From the NCBI GenBank assembly GCA_052266715.1, contig JBQPRB010000005.1: DNA of 64,000 bases. One strand, given 5' to 3'. The stretch comes from Jeotgalibaca sp052266715. GTDB lineage: Bacteria; Bacillota; Bacilli; Lactobacillales; Aerococcaceae. Each line of letters begins with the position of its first letter. Within the stretch, counting starts at the first letter, position 1. The notes below the pieces were generated by a model that ran no database searches, was not told the DNA's origin, and saw only the letters and a program-made list of their open reading frames with translations. Shown piece after piece: positions 8,541 to 17,067 of this stretch. The position numbers and the translations under genes were made by a program.

Positions 8541-9920
8541 ATGAACGCAGATCCCGACAGTCAGAATTTAGTGTGGCAGTTGTTATTGGTGGCTTTATTA
8601 ACATGGGTAAATGCTTTTTTTGCTTCAGCAGAAATGGCTTTTGTGTCTTTGAATAAAAATAAAGTAGCGACCGAGGCCATTAAAGGCGATGAAGACGCAC
8701 GGAAAGTACTTGCTTTACTTGATAATTCGGATGATTTTTTGGCAACGATTCAAGTAGCTATTACATTGGCAGGTTTTTTATCGAGTGCTTCGGCAGCAAA
8801 TTCTTTTGCGAATGTCCTGGAACCATACTTAACATTCCTCCCTGGCGCAAAACAACTGGCAGTATTGATTGTGACCATCTTGTTATCCTATATCTCACTT
8901 GTATTCGGTGAGTTATTTCCAAAACAAGTCGCGATGCAAAATTCGGAGGAAATTGCCTATCGGGGAGCAGGGGTTATCACGATTGTTCAAAAGTTCATGA
9001 AACCTTTTGTGCGCTTGCTTTCTTTCTCTACAAGCCTTCTAGAAAAAATTACACCACTCGATTTTAGTGATAACACCGAAAATTATTCCCGTGAAGAAGT
9101 TCAAAGCTTGCTGAAACAAAGTAGCAGTGAAGGGACCATTGAAGCAGATGAGTTTAATATGCTTAAAGGCGTCTTGGCAATGGACAACAAACTTGCGCGA
9201 GAAGTCATGGTACCGCGGACGGATACTTTTATGCTGGATATAACCGATGACACGTATGAAAATATCCAAATAGCTTTGGATTCCCCTTATACTCGGATTC
9301 CTGTTTACAATGACGATAAAGATGAGGTCATTGGTTTATTACATTTAAAAAATCTTTTAAAAGAATCACGACGTACACCTTTAGAAAAAATTGATTTACG
9401 CAAAATTCTTAATCGTCCCTTGTTTGTTCCGGAAACCATCACGACGGATCAGTTGATGGCTGTTTTGAAACGTAGTCATAATCAATTAGCCATTTTACAT
9501 GATGAGTATGGTGGAATGGTTGGGATTGTGACGTTGGAAGATATTCTGGAAGAAATTGTCGGGGATATTGAAGATGAATACGATGAGACGTATGTATTGA
9601 TAGAACGAAAAAGTGATAATTATTTCGAAGTAGATGGTGCTACACCACTTTATCGCTTTAATGATTTTTTCCATACCGAGCTTGAATCAACGTTTGTGGA
9701 TACCATCGCAGGGTATTTGCTAACTGAAGTTGGGATGCTTCCTGAAAATGGTGAGTCTTTAAACATTGAAGTGAATGGGATGGAAATTTCGACTTTGGAA
9801 TTTGAAAATAATCGATTGGCTAAAGTGGGTGTTCGGTACATCGATGGTTCCCATCATGAAACACCAGAAAGATTGGTTGTGGAAGAGATTCCCAAGAAAA
9901 CAAACAAACTAAAAGAATAA
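8541..9920 (+). CDS. CNNM/HlyC-type membrane protein with CBS pair
   Basis: 459 residues. An N-terminal DUF21/CNNM membrane domain (four hydrophobic segments, about 10-170) contains a conserved Asn/Ser-rich core (FFASAEMAFVSLN). A CBS pair (about 210-335; EVMVPRTD, HDEYGGMVGIVTLEDILEEIVGDI) and a C-terminal CorC_HlyC domain (about 350-440) follow. Relatives are Mg2+ exporters or regulators; the old name hemolysin is historical. A weak promoter (TTGTAA, 17 nt, AATAAT) and a 6-bp inverted repeat lie near 8465-8495. Confidence 0.88.
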   Translation: MNADPDSQNLVWQLLLVALLTWVNAFFASAEMAFVSLNKNKVATEAIKGDEDARKVLALLDNSDDFLATIQVAITLAGFLSSASAANSFANVLEPYLTFLPGAKQLAVLIVTILLSYISLVFGELFPKQVAMQNSEEIAYRGAGVITIVQKFMKPFVRLLSFSTSLLEKITPLDFSDNTENYSREEVQSLLKQSSSEGTIEADEFNMLKGVLAMDNKLAREVMVPRTDTFMLDITDDTYENIQIALDSPYTRIPVYNDDKDEVIGLLHLKNLLKESRRTPLEKIDLRKILNRPLFVPETITTDQLMAVLKRSHNQLAILHDEYGGMVGIVTLEDILEEIVGDIEDEYDETYVLIERKSDNYFEVDGATPLYRFNDFFHTELESTFVDTIAGYLLTEVGMLPENGESLNIEVNGMEISTLEFENNRLAKVGVRYIDGSHHETPERLVVEEIPKKTNKLKE

Positions 9921-9926
9921 GCATAG

Positions 9927-9961
9927 ACTCCGGTTAACTCTTCGCGGTTGCCGGAGTTGTT
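9927..9961 (+). terminator. terminator overlapping the prfC promoter
   Basis: ACTCCGG / CCGGAGT inverted repeat followed by TTGTTATTT. Its 3' arm overlaps the -35 of the downstream promoter. Confidence 0.65.
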
Positions 9962-9976
9962 ATTTACGTTTATAAT
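9948..9976 (+). promoter_or_regulatory. prfC promoter
   Basis: TTGCCG (9948-9953), 17-nt spacer, TATAAT (9971-9976), 44 nt before the prfC ATG. A ribosome site AGAAAGGA precedes the start. Confidence 0.7.
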
Positions 9977-10020
9977 GGCAAAGGCGATTCACGAGAATAC
10001 GAACAGAGAAAGGAATAATC

Positions 10021-11598
10021 ATGGCTCAAACATTACAAGATAAAGTAAACACAAGAAGAACATTTGCGATCATCTCTCACCCGGATGCGGGGAAGACAAC
10101 TATAACGGAGCAACTGCTATTGTTTGGAGGCGCAATCCGTCAAGCAGGTACAGTAAAAGGGAAAAAATCCGGTAAATTCGCTAAATCAGACTGGATGAAA
10201 ATCGAACAACAACGGGGTATTTCCGTAACGAGTTCCGTGATGCAAGTAGACTATGATGGGCTACAAATCAATATTTTGGATACCCCTGGTCATGAGGACT
10301 TCTCGGAAGATACCTACCGGACTTTAATGGCGGTTGACAGTGCTGTCATGGTTATCGATAGCGGTAAAGGGATTGAACCACAAACCAAGAAACTTTTTAA
10401 AGTTTGTCGTATGCGTGGGATTCCGATTTTTACTTTCATTAACAAACTTGATCGAGATGGTCGCGAACCTCTGGATCTGATTGCAGAATTGGAAGAAGTA
10501 CTGGAAATTGATGCTTATCCGATGAACTGGCCAATGGGGATGGGTAAGAACTTCCTGGGAATTTATGATATTTATAACAACCGTGTGGAGTTAACCCATC
10601 CTGAACAAAATGGTGACAATGATTATTTACCTTTGAACGAAGAGGGCGAAATCAGCGGCGATTTTCCAATCAAAGAATCTACTATTTATACGCAAGCGAT
10701 GGAAGATGTGCTTTTATTGAAAGAGGCAGGAAATGAGTTTGATGAGGAAGCTATTTTGGCCGGAGAATTAACACCAGTATTCTTTGGTTCTGCGTTGACC
10801 GGGTTTGGCGTACAGACTTTCCTGGATGCCTATATCGATTTTGCACCAAGTCCGGCTGGTAAAAAGACTGAAGAGGGTGAAGTTATTTCGCCTGCTGCAG
10901 AGGATTTAACAGGATTCATTTTTAAGATCCAAGCCAACATGAATCCTGCTCACCGGGACCGTATTGCATTTATGCGTATTTGTTCCGGTGAATTTGAGCC
11001 AGGTGTGGATGTGACCATTCATCGTTCTGGTAAGAAATTGAAATTATCACATACCACCCAATTTATGGCTGACTCGCGTGAGACCGTTAAAAGTGCGGTG
11101 GCGGGTGACATAATTGGTTTGTATGATACGGGTAATTTACAAATCGGGGATACTCTTTTTGAAGGAAAGAAAGATGTTCAATTTGAAGCACTGCCACAAT
11201 TTACACCCGAATTGTTCATGAAAGTAACACCTAAAAATGTTATGAAACAAAAATCGTTCTATAAAGGGATTCAACAACTGGTACAAGAGGGAGCAATCCA
11301 ACTGTATAAAACTTATCATACTGAGGAATTTATTTTGGGTGCTGTAGGTCAGTTGCAGTTTGAAGTATTCCAGTACCGTCTGTTGAATGAATACAATGCT
11401 GAAGTGGACATGACTCCTATGGGCTCAAAAATTGCTCGCTGGATTGAGGAAGAGGACTTGGATGTGAATATGTCATCCAGCCGTAACTTGTTATGTAAGG
11501 ACCGTTTTGACAATCCAGTATTCTTATTTGAGAACCAATTTGCAATGCGTTGGTTTGAAGACAAGTATCCAGAAGTGAAACTGAGAGCCTTACTTTAA
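10021..11598 (+). CDS. prfC: peptide chain release factor 3
   Basis: 525 residues, full length for RF3. The GTPase motifs are SHPDAGKTT (G1, about 19-27), QQRGISVTSS (G2), DTPGHEDFSEDT (G3) and NKLD (G4). The translation-factor domain II and the RF3 C-terminal domain (HTTQFMADSRETV; GAVGQLQFEVFQYRL) follow. RF3 releases RF1/RF2 from the ribosome after peptide hydrolysis. Monocistronic; the stop codon lies inside the outer arm of the foldback element that follows. Confidence 0.96.
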   Translation: MAQTLQDKVNTRRTFAIISHPDAGKTTITEQLLLFGGAIRQAGTVKGKKSGKFAKSDWMKIEQQRGISVTSSVMQVDYDGLQINILDTPGHEDFSEDTYRTLMAVDSAVMVIDSGKGIEPQTKKLFKVCRMRGIPIFTFINKLDRDGREPLDLIAELEEVLEIDAYPMNWPMGMGKNFLGIYDIYNNRVELTHPEQNGDNDYLPLNEEGEISGDFPIKESTIYTQAMEDVLLLKEAGNEFDEEAILAGELTPVFFGSALTGFGVQTFLDAYIDFAPSPAGKKTEEGEVISPAAEDLTGFIFKIQANMNPAHRDRIAFMRICSGEFEPGVDVTIHRSGKKLKLSHTTQFMADSRETVKSAVAGDIIGLYDTGNLQIGDTLFEGKKDVQFEALPQFTPELFMKVTPKNVMKQKSFYKGIQQLVQEGAIQLYKTYHTEEFILGAVGQLQFEVFQYRLLNEYNAEVDMTPMGSKIARWIEEEDLDVNMSSSRNLLCKDRFDNPVFLFENQFAMRWFEDKYPEVKLRALL

Positions 11599-11716
11599 AA
11601 GGTTCTTGGTTATCTGGTGTTGGTGAAGGAAATGCCCTTCGGCCTGCGTGTTTGCTTGTGTACTGCCGTGGGACCGCCCTTAGCCTTTAGTCTCCGGGCT
11701 TGCAAGCCTCAAAGGG

Positions 11717-11748
11717 GAGGGTGAGACAAAAGTCTCACCCTCTTTCCT
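11717..11748 (+). terminator. terminator inside foldback copy 1
   Basis: Perfect 11-bp hairpin GAGGGTGAGAC/GTCTCACCCTC with an AAAA loop and TTTCCT tail. The same GGGTG..GACA style of hairpin ends ptsI at 16937. It probably terminates prfC. Confidence 0.75.
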
Positions 11749-11777
11749 GTATACGAATATCTGTATTCTAAACGTGC

Positions 11778-11881
11778 GACAAAAGGCAGCCCCGACGTCC
11801 ACTTCACGAATAATGCTCAGATGGCCTGCGACCATCTTGCGCTTATTCGCTCCAGTGGTTCGGGGCTAAACGCCTTTTGTC
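11778..11881 (+). repeat. nested 104-bp inverted repeat in foldback copy 1
   Basis: Arms GACAAAAGGC (11778-11787) and GCCTTTTGTC (11872-11881) enclose GCCCCGA/TCGGGGC, then CCACT/AGTGG, CGAATAA/TTATTCG and AGATGG/CCATCT, ending in a 7-nt loop. The pairing is nearly continuous. It is absent from copy 2, so it is a separate insertion or an alternative core. Confidence 0.75.
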
Positions 11882-11999
11882 CCACTTCCCCCTACTTTCG
11901 CATTGCATCCTTGACACGGCCACAAGCAACCCCACCGTCCTTCGGGATTTCCGATAAGAATACCTACCAACACCATAAATAATAGAACCTTTTAAAATA

Positions 12000-12038
12000 A
12001 AAAAGCTGCGTGCTGATTATCAGCGCACAGCTTTTTTA
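12000..12038 (-). terminator. terminator of the DUF1827 gene
   Basis: AAAAGCTG / CAGCTTTTTT outer arms with an inner CTGAT/ATCAG stem, directly after the leftward stop. A- and T-tracts on both sides would allow bidirectional use. Confidence 0.8.
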
Positions 12039-12307
12039 ATATAAGATAATTCGACAAAGTTGTGTCCAGGCATCACTTCAACATCATCATCAGGCCAAAC
12101 CGTCAATTTGGAAAGTACAAAATCGATTTCATTTTGTTTTACCCGCCGATTACGGTTTAATAAAATAATGTCTTCGTGTGTCGGGGCACCAGTAAAGATT
12201 ACGGTAGTCTGGCCAAGCGAATAAACCTTGACGAAATTAGCGTCAGTATTGGCTAATTGCTCCCTGACCAGATCCGGATGGCTGTTTGTTACATCGATCA
12301 TTTTCAT
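12020..12307 (-). CDS. DUF1827-like small protein
   Basis: 95 residues beginning MKMIDVTNSHPDLV, mixed alpha/beta with no signal peptide, membrane segment or catalytic motif I recognise. It resembles the short proteins annotated DUF1827 that occur near clpE in lactic acid bacteria; I am only fairly sure of that family name. The function is unknown. It is read leftward, downstream of clpE but separated by the clpE terminator, and has its own promoter. Confidence 0.7.
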   Translation of the reverse strand: MKMIDVTNSHPDLVREQLANTDANFVKVYSLGQTTVIFTGAPTHEDIILLNRNRRVKQNEIDFVLSKLTVWPDDDVEVMPGHNFVELSYIKKAVR

Positions 12308-12339
12308 GATAAGCCCCCTTAACTTGTGGAATTATATTC

Positions 12340-12369
12340 ATTATAAACCTTTTTTGTTGATTAAAACAA
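12340..12369 (-). promoter_or_regulatory. promoter of the DUF1827 gene
   Basis: Minus strand TTGTTT (12364-12369), 18-nt spacer, TATAAT (12340-12345), about 35 nt before the ATG; AAGGGGG forms the ribosome site. Confidence 0.55.
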
Positions 12370-12392
12370 TATAATAAAAAGATATTGATAAT

Positions 12393-12431
12393 AAAAAATC
12401 AGTCCTCCGAAATGGAGAGACTGATTTTTAG
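12393..12431 (-). terminator. clpE terminator
   Basis: AAAAATCAGTC / GACTGATTTTT arms with a TCTCC/GGAGG inner stem, immediately after the clpE stop. Confidence 0.88.
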
Positions 12432-12433
12432 TT

Positions 12434-14629
12434 TCAATCTTGCTTTTCGACCTGTACTTCCAACGCTTGTTTAATTTCTATCTCGCCGTTTTCATTGACA
12501 TCAAACGCGATATTTTTTACAGAAGGGTGGTCAAGGTAGTGATCTGCCACGCGATCTTCGATTTGATCCTGAATGATACGACGTAATGGTCGTGCTCCCA
12601 TAGCAGGATTGTATCCTAGGTCGATTAGTTTTTCTTTTGCTTTCTCGCTTACGCTGATAACAATCTCTTTATCGGCCAGGGCTTTATTTACATCATTGAG
12701 CATCAAGTTCAAGATACTTGTTAAATCCGTCTTAGAAAGAGACTGGAATTCCACGATGGCATCAAAACGGTTGATGAACTCTGGTTTGAAGTAATTTCCC
12801 AGCTTGTCTGTAATGGAATGTGTCTTTCCTGAAAGGGCAGCGCCGAATCCGACACTCGCTTCTTGGTCACCCGTTCCGGCATTACTCGTCATGATGATAA
12901 TTGTATCCTTAAAGCTGACGACACGACCTTGTGAGTCAGTTAAACGGCCATCTTCCAAGATTTGCAGGAAGAGGTGCATCACATCAGGGTGAGCTTTTTC
13001 CACTTCGTCTAAGAGCACAATGCTATAAGGATTTCTGCGTACGCGTTCCGTCAATTGTCCAGCTTCCTCGTAACCGACATAACCGGGAGGGGAGCCAATT
13101 AATTTAGAAACGGCATGTTTTTCCATGTATTCACTCATATCGAAACGAATGATGGAATCTTCGGTACCGAACATTTCGTTCGCTAATTGACGTGCCAACT
13201 CTGTTTTACCAACTCCAGTAGGTCCCACGAATAGGAAAGACCCGATTGGGCGGTTTTTACGTGAAAAGCCTACACGGTTACGACGAATCGCTTTGGCTAC
13301 TTTATGGATTGCTTCATCCTGCCCGATAACATGAGCTTTCAAATCGCTATCCAAGTGTTTCAACTGCGCTTGTTCTTTTTCTTGCAATTCACCAACCGGG
13401 ATATTGGTTTTGGTTTCCACAATCACCTGAATGTCTTTTTCCGTTACTAAATTATTATCATCTCCGGAAGTTGGATTTTCTTTCATATTCCGAAGATTAA
13501 CAATTTGGTCACGGTAGTAAGCAGCTTTCTCATAGTCTTCAGCATTTAGAGCCGCCTCTTTTTCTTTTTCAGCAGTCTCGATGCGTTCGTCTATTTCTTT
13601 TGGATCAACAATCTTTAAAGTCAGATTTTTCTTCGAACCGGATTCGTCCAACAAGTCAATGGCTTTATCGGGCAAGAAGCGATCCTGGATATAGCGATGT
13701 GAAAGTTTGACTGCTGCTTCCAAAGCTTCATCCGAGTATTTTACGTGGTGGTAATCTTCGTATTTAGGACGGAGACCTTGCAGAATGATCAATGTCTGTT
13801 CTGGAGTTGGTTCACTGACACGAACTGGTTGGAAACGACGTTCCAAAGCCGAGTCTTTTTCGATTTTGCGGTATTCGTTTAGAGTGGTTGCACCAACTAA
13901 TTGCAATTCACCACGAGCAAGAGCAGGTTTTAAAATGTTACCGGCATCCATGCTTCCTTCAGCGCTACCAGCACCTACAATTTCATGGATTTCATCAATG
14001 AACAAAATGATTTTGTCATTTTGACGGACTTCATCCATTAATTGTTGCATCCGTTCTTCGAATTGACCACGAATTCCTGTACCTTGTACAAGAGAGACCA
14101 CATCCAAACGAATCAATTCCTTATCCAAAAGTTTTTGGGGAACGTCGCCATCAACGATTTTTTGAGCTAAACCTTCGACAACCGCTGTTTTACCCACACC
14201 AGCTTCACCTGTCAAAACAGGATTATTTTTACTACGACGGTTCAGGATTTCAATGACACGCGAAATTTCACTGTCACGACCGATGACGGGGTCAATCATG
14301 CCTTGACGTGCTAATTCAGTTAAGTTCACACCGTATTGGCCTAATAAACCACCATCTTTTCCACCGCCATTTCCTTGCTGAGGGCGAGGAGCATTAGGTT
14401 GCTGTTGTCCACGATTTTGTTGTTGTGCTTGACGGAACAATTGGTCGAGATCGCCAAATGGATCACCGCTCATTTGATTTCCGAAAAATCCCGGGTTGCG
14501 ACCTTGGCCACGTGATGCTTTAAGTTGTTGATAACAATTTTGACATAAGTCTATTTTTTGAGTTTGACCATTCAATGATGCATATAAATGGATGGATGCT
14601 TCGTTTTGCCCACAATTCATACATTTCAT
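12434..14629 (-). CDS. clpE: ATP-dependent Clp protease ATP-binding subunit ClpE
   Basis: 731 residues from the ATG at 14629. The longer frame adds 19 residues before the zinc finger and lacks a better ribosome site. An N-terminal C4 zinc finger (C3, C6, C29, C32) and a Gln/Asn/Gly-rich linker (about 35-90) come first. AAA+ domain 1 (GEAGVGKT), a UVR segment (EDYEKAAYYRDQIVNL) and AAA+ domain 2 (GPTGVGKT, GPPGYVGY) follow. ClpE unfolds damaged proteins for ClpP during heat and disulfide stress. The promoter carries a CtsR operator. Confidence 0.96.
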   Translation of the reverse strand: MKCMNCGQNEASIHLYASLNGQTQKIDLCQNCYQQLKASRGQGRNPGFFGNQMSGDPFGDLDQLFRQAQQQNRGQQQPNAPRPQQGNGGGKDGGLLGQYGVNLTELARQGMIDPVIGRDSEISRVIEILNRRSKNNPVLTGEAGVGKTAVVEGLAQKIVDGDVPQKLLDKELIRLDVVSLVQGTGIRGQFEERMQQLMDEVRQNDKIILFIDEIHEIVGAGSAEGSMDAGNILKPALARGELQLVGATTLNEYRKIEKDSALERRFQPVRVSEPTPEQTLIILQGLRPKYEDYHHVKYSDEALEAAVKLSHRYIQDRFLPDKAIDLLDESGSKKNLTLKIVDPKEIDERIETAEKEKEAALNAEDYEKAAYYRDQIVNLRNMKENPTSGDDNNLVTEKDIQVIVETKTNIPVGELQEKEQAQLKHLDSDLKAHVIGQDEAIHKVAKAIRRNRVGFSRKNRPIGSFLFVGPTGVGKTELARQLANEMFGTEDSIIRFDMSEYMEKHAVSKLIGSPPGYVGYEEAGQLTERVRRNPYSIVLLDEVEKAHPDVMHLFLQILEDGRLTDSQGRVVSFKDTIIIMTSNAGTGDQEASVGFGAALSGKTHSITDKLGNYFKPEFINRFDAIVEFQSLSKTDLTSILNLMLNDVNKALADKEIVISVSEKAKEKLIDLGYNPAMGARPLRRIIQDQIEDRVADHYLDHPSVKNIAFDVNENGEIEIKQALEVQVEKQD

Positions 14630-14677
14630 ATAATAAACATCCTTTCTGTACCAAGTTTTATTTTTACTTGCACCATT

Positions 14678-14706
14678 ATTATACATTGACCAATTTTGAC
14701 TTTCAA
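14678..14706 (-). promoter_or_regulatory. clpE promoter with embedded CtsR operator
   Basis: Minus strand TTGAAA (14701-14706), 17-nt spacer, TATAAT (14678-14683). Between them, at 14685-14702, lies AGTCAAA-ATT-GGTCAAT, matching the CtsR heptad direct repeat. A bound CtsR would block RNA polymerase directly, giving heat-inducible clpE expression. The assignment of the repressor rests on the known consensus; no ctsR gene lies in the window. Confidence 0.85.
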
Positions 14707-14797
14707 GCGTTTTGGTCTAATAATAGTCAAATTCTTGGTAAGGTATTAAAAAATCTTAAAACAGTTGTTCTCAACCTTAAAAAATGGTAATCTAAGT

Positions 14798-14826
14798 CTA
14801 TGAAAGGGTTCTATTCCTTTACATAG
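14798..14826. repeat. hairpin in the clpE-ptsH divergent region
   Basis: CTATGAAAGG / CCTTTACATAG inverted repeat (10 bp with one bulge) and an 8-nt loop. It lies upstream of the probable ptsH -10 (TATAAT at 14873-14878), for which I could not find a convincing -35. The role is unknown. Confidence 0.5.
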
Positions 14827-14929
14827 TGGTTTTCACGCGTACTTTATTATATCTAAAAGTCATCGTTTGATGTATAATCGATAGTGTTTAGGAATACTTT
14901 CCAAATTCATAACAAAGGGGATCAACATA

Positions 14930-15196
14930 ATGGAGAAAAAAGACTTTCATATTATTGCTGAAACAGGAATCCACGCGAGACCTGCAACATTGTTAGTTCA
15001 AACAGCTAGCAAATTTAATTCTGACATCAACCTTGAATATAAAGGTAAATCTGTCAACTTAAAATCTATCATGGGTGTTATGTCTCTTGGTGTAGGCCAA
15101 GGCGCTGAAGTAACAATCACAGTTGATGGACAAGACGAAGTTGAAGCAATGGAAGGTATCGTAGAAACGCTTAAAAAGGAAGGATTGGCTGAGTAA
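14930..15196 (+). CDS. ptsH: phosphocarrier protein HPr
   Basis: 88 residues. His15 in GIHARPAT is the PEP-dependent phosphorylation site, and Ser46 in KSIMGVMSLG is the HPr kinase target used in carbon catabolite repression. It relays phosphate from enzyme I to the sugar-specific EIIA domains. It overlaps ptsI by one base (TAATG), so the two are translated as a pair. Codon use is strongly biased, as expected for an abundant protein. Confidence 0.98.
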   Translation: MEKKDFHIIAETGIHARPATLLVQTASKFNSDINLEYKGKSVNLKSIMGVMSLGVGQGAEVTITVDGQDEVEAMEGIVETLKKEGLAE

Positions 15197-16926
15197 TGAC
15201 TAAACAGTTAGTAGGAATTGCTGCTAGTGATGGAATCGCAATCGGAAAAGCATATCTGCTAACGGAGCCAAACTTGTCTTTTGATAGAGTTTCAATTACA
15301 GATCCAGAAGGCGAAATCAAACGCCTTCTGGATTCTTTTGAGCAATCAAAAAATGAAATCCAAGGTATCCGTGAGCATGTTGCTGTGGTTGTAGGGGAAG
15401 AAGAAGCGCAAGTTTTTGACGCCCATTTGATGGTATTAGCAGACCCTGAATTATTTGATGGAATTAAAAACGATATTACAACAAACATGGTAAATGCGGA
15501 AACGTCACTGTCCACTGTTGCTAATATGTATATCAGCATGTTTGAAGCTATGGAAGATAATCCATACATGAGAGAACGTGCAGCAGACATTAAAGATGTA
15601 ACTGAACGTGTAATGGCGCACTTATTGGGAGTTAAAATTCCAAGCCCTGCTACAATCAACCAAGAAGTTGTAATCGTAGCCAAAGATTTGACGCCAAGTG
15701 ATACAGCGCAACTGAATCGTGAATTCGTTAAAGGTTTTGTAACCGATATCGGAGGCCGTACGTCGCACTCTGCCATCATGGCTCGTTCTTTGGAAATTCC
15801 AGCTGTTGTTGGAACAAAAGAAGTAACAACGCTTGTTTCTGAAGGTGACATTGTTATCATCGATGGTTTACAAGGTGATATTATCGTTAATCCAGATGAA
15901 GAAACAATTGCTACTTACAAAGAAAAAGCTGCTGCTTTCAAAGAACAACAAATTGAGTGGGCTAAGCTAAAAGATGCAAAAAGTTTATCTAAAGATGGCA
16001 AACAAATCGAAATCGCTGCTAACATCGGCACACCTAAAGATTTAACAGGTGTAATTGAAAACGGTGCCGAAGGAATTGGTTTGTATCGTACTGAGTTTTT
16101 ATACATGGACTCTGAGGATTTCCCAACTGAAGATGAGCAGTTTGTAGCTTATAAAACGGTTTTGGAAGGTGTAAATGGTAAAGCAGTTGTTGTCCGTACA
16201 ATGGATATCGGTGGCGATAAAGAATTACCATACTTGCAATTACCAGAAGAAATGAACCCATTCCTGGGTTACCGTGCCGTTCGTATTTCCTTGGCTGAAA
16301 CAGAAATGTTCCGTACACAATTGCGTGCATTATTGCGTGCGTCTGTCTATGGTACACTACGCATCATGTTCCCAATGATTGCAACTCTAAACGAATTCCG
16401 TGATGCAAAAGCCATCCTGGAAGAAGAAAAAGCTAATTTGTTGGCTGATGGTATTGAAGTTTCTGATGACATCCAGGTGGGTATCATGATTGAGATTCCA
16501 GCGGCTGCTGTTTTGGCACATCAATTTGCCAAAGAAGTTGACTTCTTCAGTATCGGAACAAACGACTTAATTCAATATACTATGGCTGCAGACCGTATGA
16601 ATGAACGCGTTTCTTATCTATACCAACCATATAACCCATCTATTTTGACGTTATTGAAACATGTTATCGATTCTGCCCATGCAGAAGGTAAATGGGTTGG
16701 TATGTGTGGAGAGATGGCAGGCGATCAAACTGCTGTGCCATTGCTATTGGGACTTGGCTTGGACGAGTTCTCAATGAGTGCTTCAAGTGTCTTGAAGACA
16801 AGAAGCCTGGTTGCTAAACTGGATTCTAAAGAAATGGAAAAATTGGCTGATAAAGCAATTAATGAATGCGCTACAGTCGAAGAAGTCATTGCTTTAGTTG
16901 AAGAAGTAAAAGCAGCAATAAGCTGA
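15196..16926 (+). CDS. ptsI: PTS enzyme I
   Basis: 576 residues, full length. The phosphohistidine swivel motif GGRTSHSAIMAR (about 185-196) carries the active histidine. The C-terminal PEP-binding barrel has GLYRTEFLYM, FFSIGTNDLIQYTMA and the metal and PEP ligands. It autophosphorylates from PEP and passes phosphate to HPr. It forms an operon with ptsH. Confidence 0.98.
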   Translation: MTKQLVGIAASDGIAIGKAYLLTEPNLSFDRVSITDPEGEIKRLLDSFEQSKNEIQGIREHVAVVVGEEEAQVFDAHLMVLADPELFDGIKNDITTNMVNAETSLSTVANMYISMFEAMEDNPYMRERAADIKDVTERVMAHLLGVKIPSPATINQEVVIVAKDLTPSDTAQLNREFVKGFVTDIGGRTSHSAIMARSLEIPAVVGTKEVTTLVSEGDIVIIDGLQGDIIVNPDEETIATYKEKAAAFKEQQIEWAKLKDAKSLSKDGKQIEIAANIGTPKDLTGVIENGAEGIGLYRTEFLYMDSEDFPTEDEQFVAYKTVLEGVNGKAVVVRTMDIGGDKELPYLQLPEEMNPFLGYRAVRISLAETEMFRTQLRALLRASVYGTLRIMFPMIATLNEFRDAKAILEEEKANLLADGIEVSDDIQVGIMIEIPAAAVLAHQFAKEVDFFSIGTNDLIQYTMAADRMNERVSYLYQPYNPSILTLLKHVIDSAHAEGKWVGMCGEMAGDQTAVPLLLGLGLDEFSMSASSVLKTRSLVAKLDSKEMEKLADKAINECATVEEVIALVEEVKAAIS

Positions 16927-16936
16927 TAATAGTTCA

Positions 16937-16970
16937 AAGAGGGTGGGACATAATGTCTTACCCTTTTTTG
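16937..16970 (+). terminator. ptsHI terminator
   Basis: AGGGTGGGACA / TGTCTTACCCTTTTTT hairpin 11 nt after the ptsI stop. Confidence 0.85.
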
Positions 16971-16997
16971 TATATACGATTTTGGGACTAAAGTTCA

Positions 16998-17026
16998 ATG
17001 ACAAATTTCAAATTATTGATTATACT
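16998..17026 (+). promoter_or_regulatory. promoter of the glycosyltransferase gene at 17068
   Basis: ATGACA, 17-nt spacer, TATACT, 42 nt before the start codon; TTGAGGTGA precedes the ATG. Confidence 0.65.
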
Positions 17027-17067
17027 TTAAACAAATGGTATTGCTAATTTGAGATTGAGGTGACAAC

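Larger units (their letters stand above)
11594..11995 (+). repeat. long foldback element, copy 1
   Basis: A gene-free interval that folds back on itself. The outer arms are TTTAAAAGGTTCT (11594-11606) and AGAACCTTTTAAA (11983-11995). Next come TGGTGTTGGT and ACCAACACCA, and then imperfect complementary stretches (GGAAATGCCCTTCGG with CCTTCGGGATTTCC; TTGCTTGTG with CACAAGCAA). About 215 bp of the same sequence recurs at 47174-47388. Here the centre also holds a terminator-like hairpin and a second nested inverted repeat. Nothing in it resembles a coding region. It could be a MITE-like mobile element or a structured RNA; I cannot tell which. Confidence 0.75.

Noticed and set aside
14727..14743. 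Second CtsR box (AGTCAAATTCTTGGTAA) near clpE
   Set aside because: The second heptad deviates too much from GGTCAAA, and the position is upstream of the promoter.
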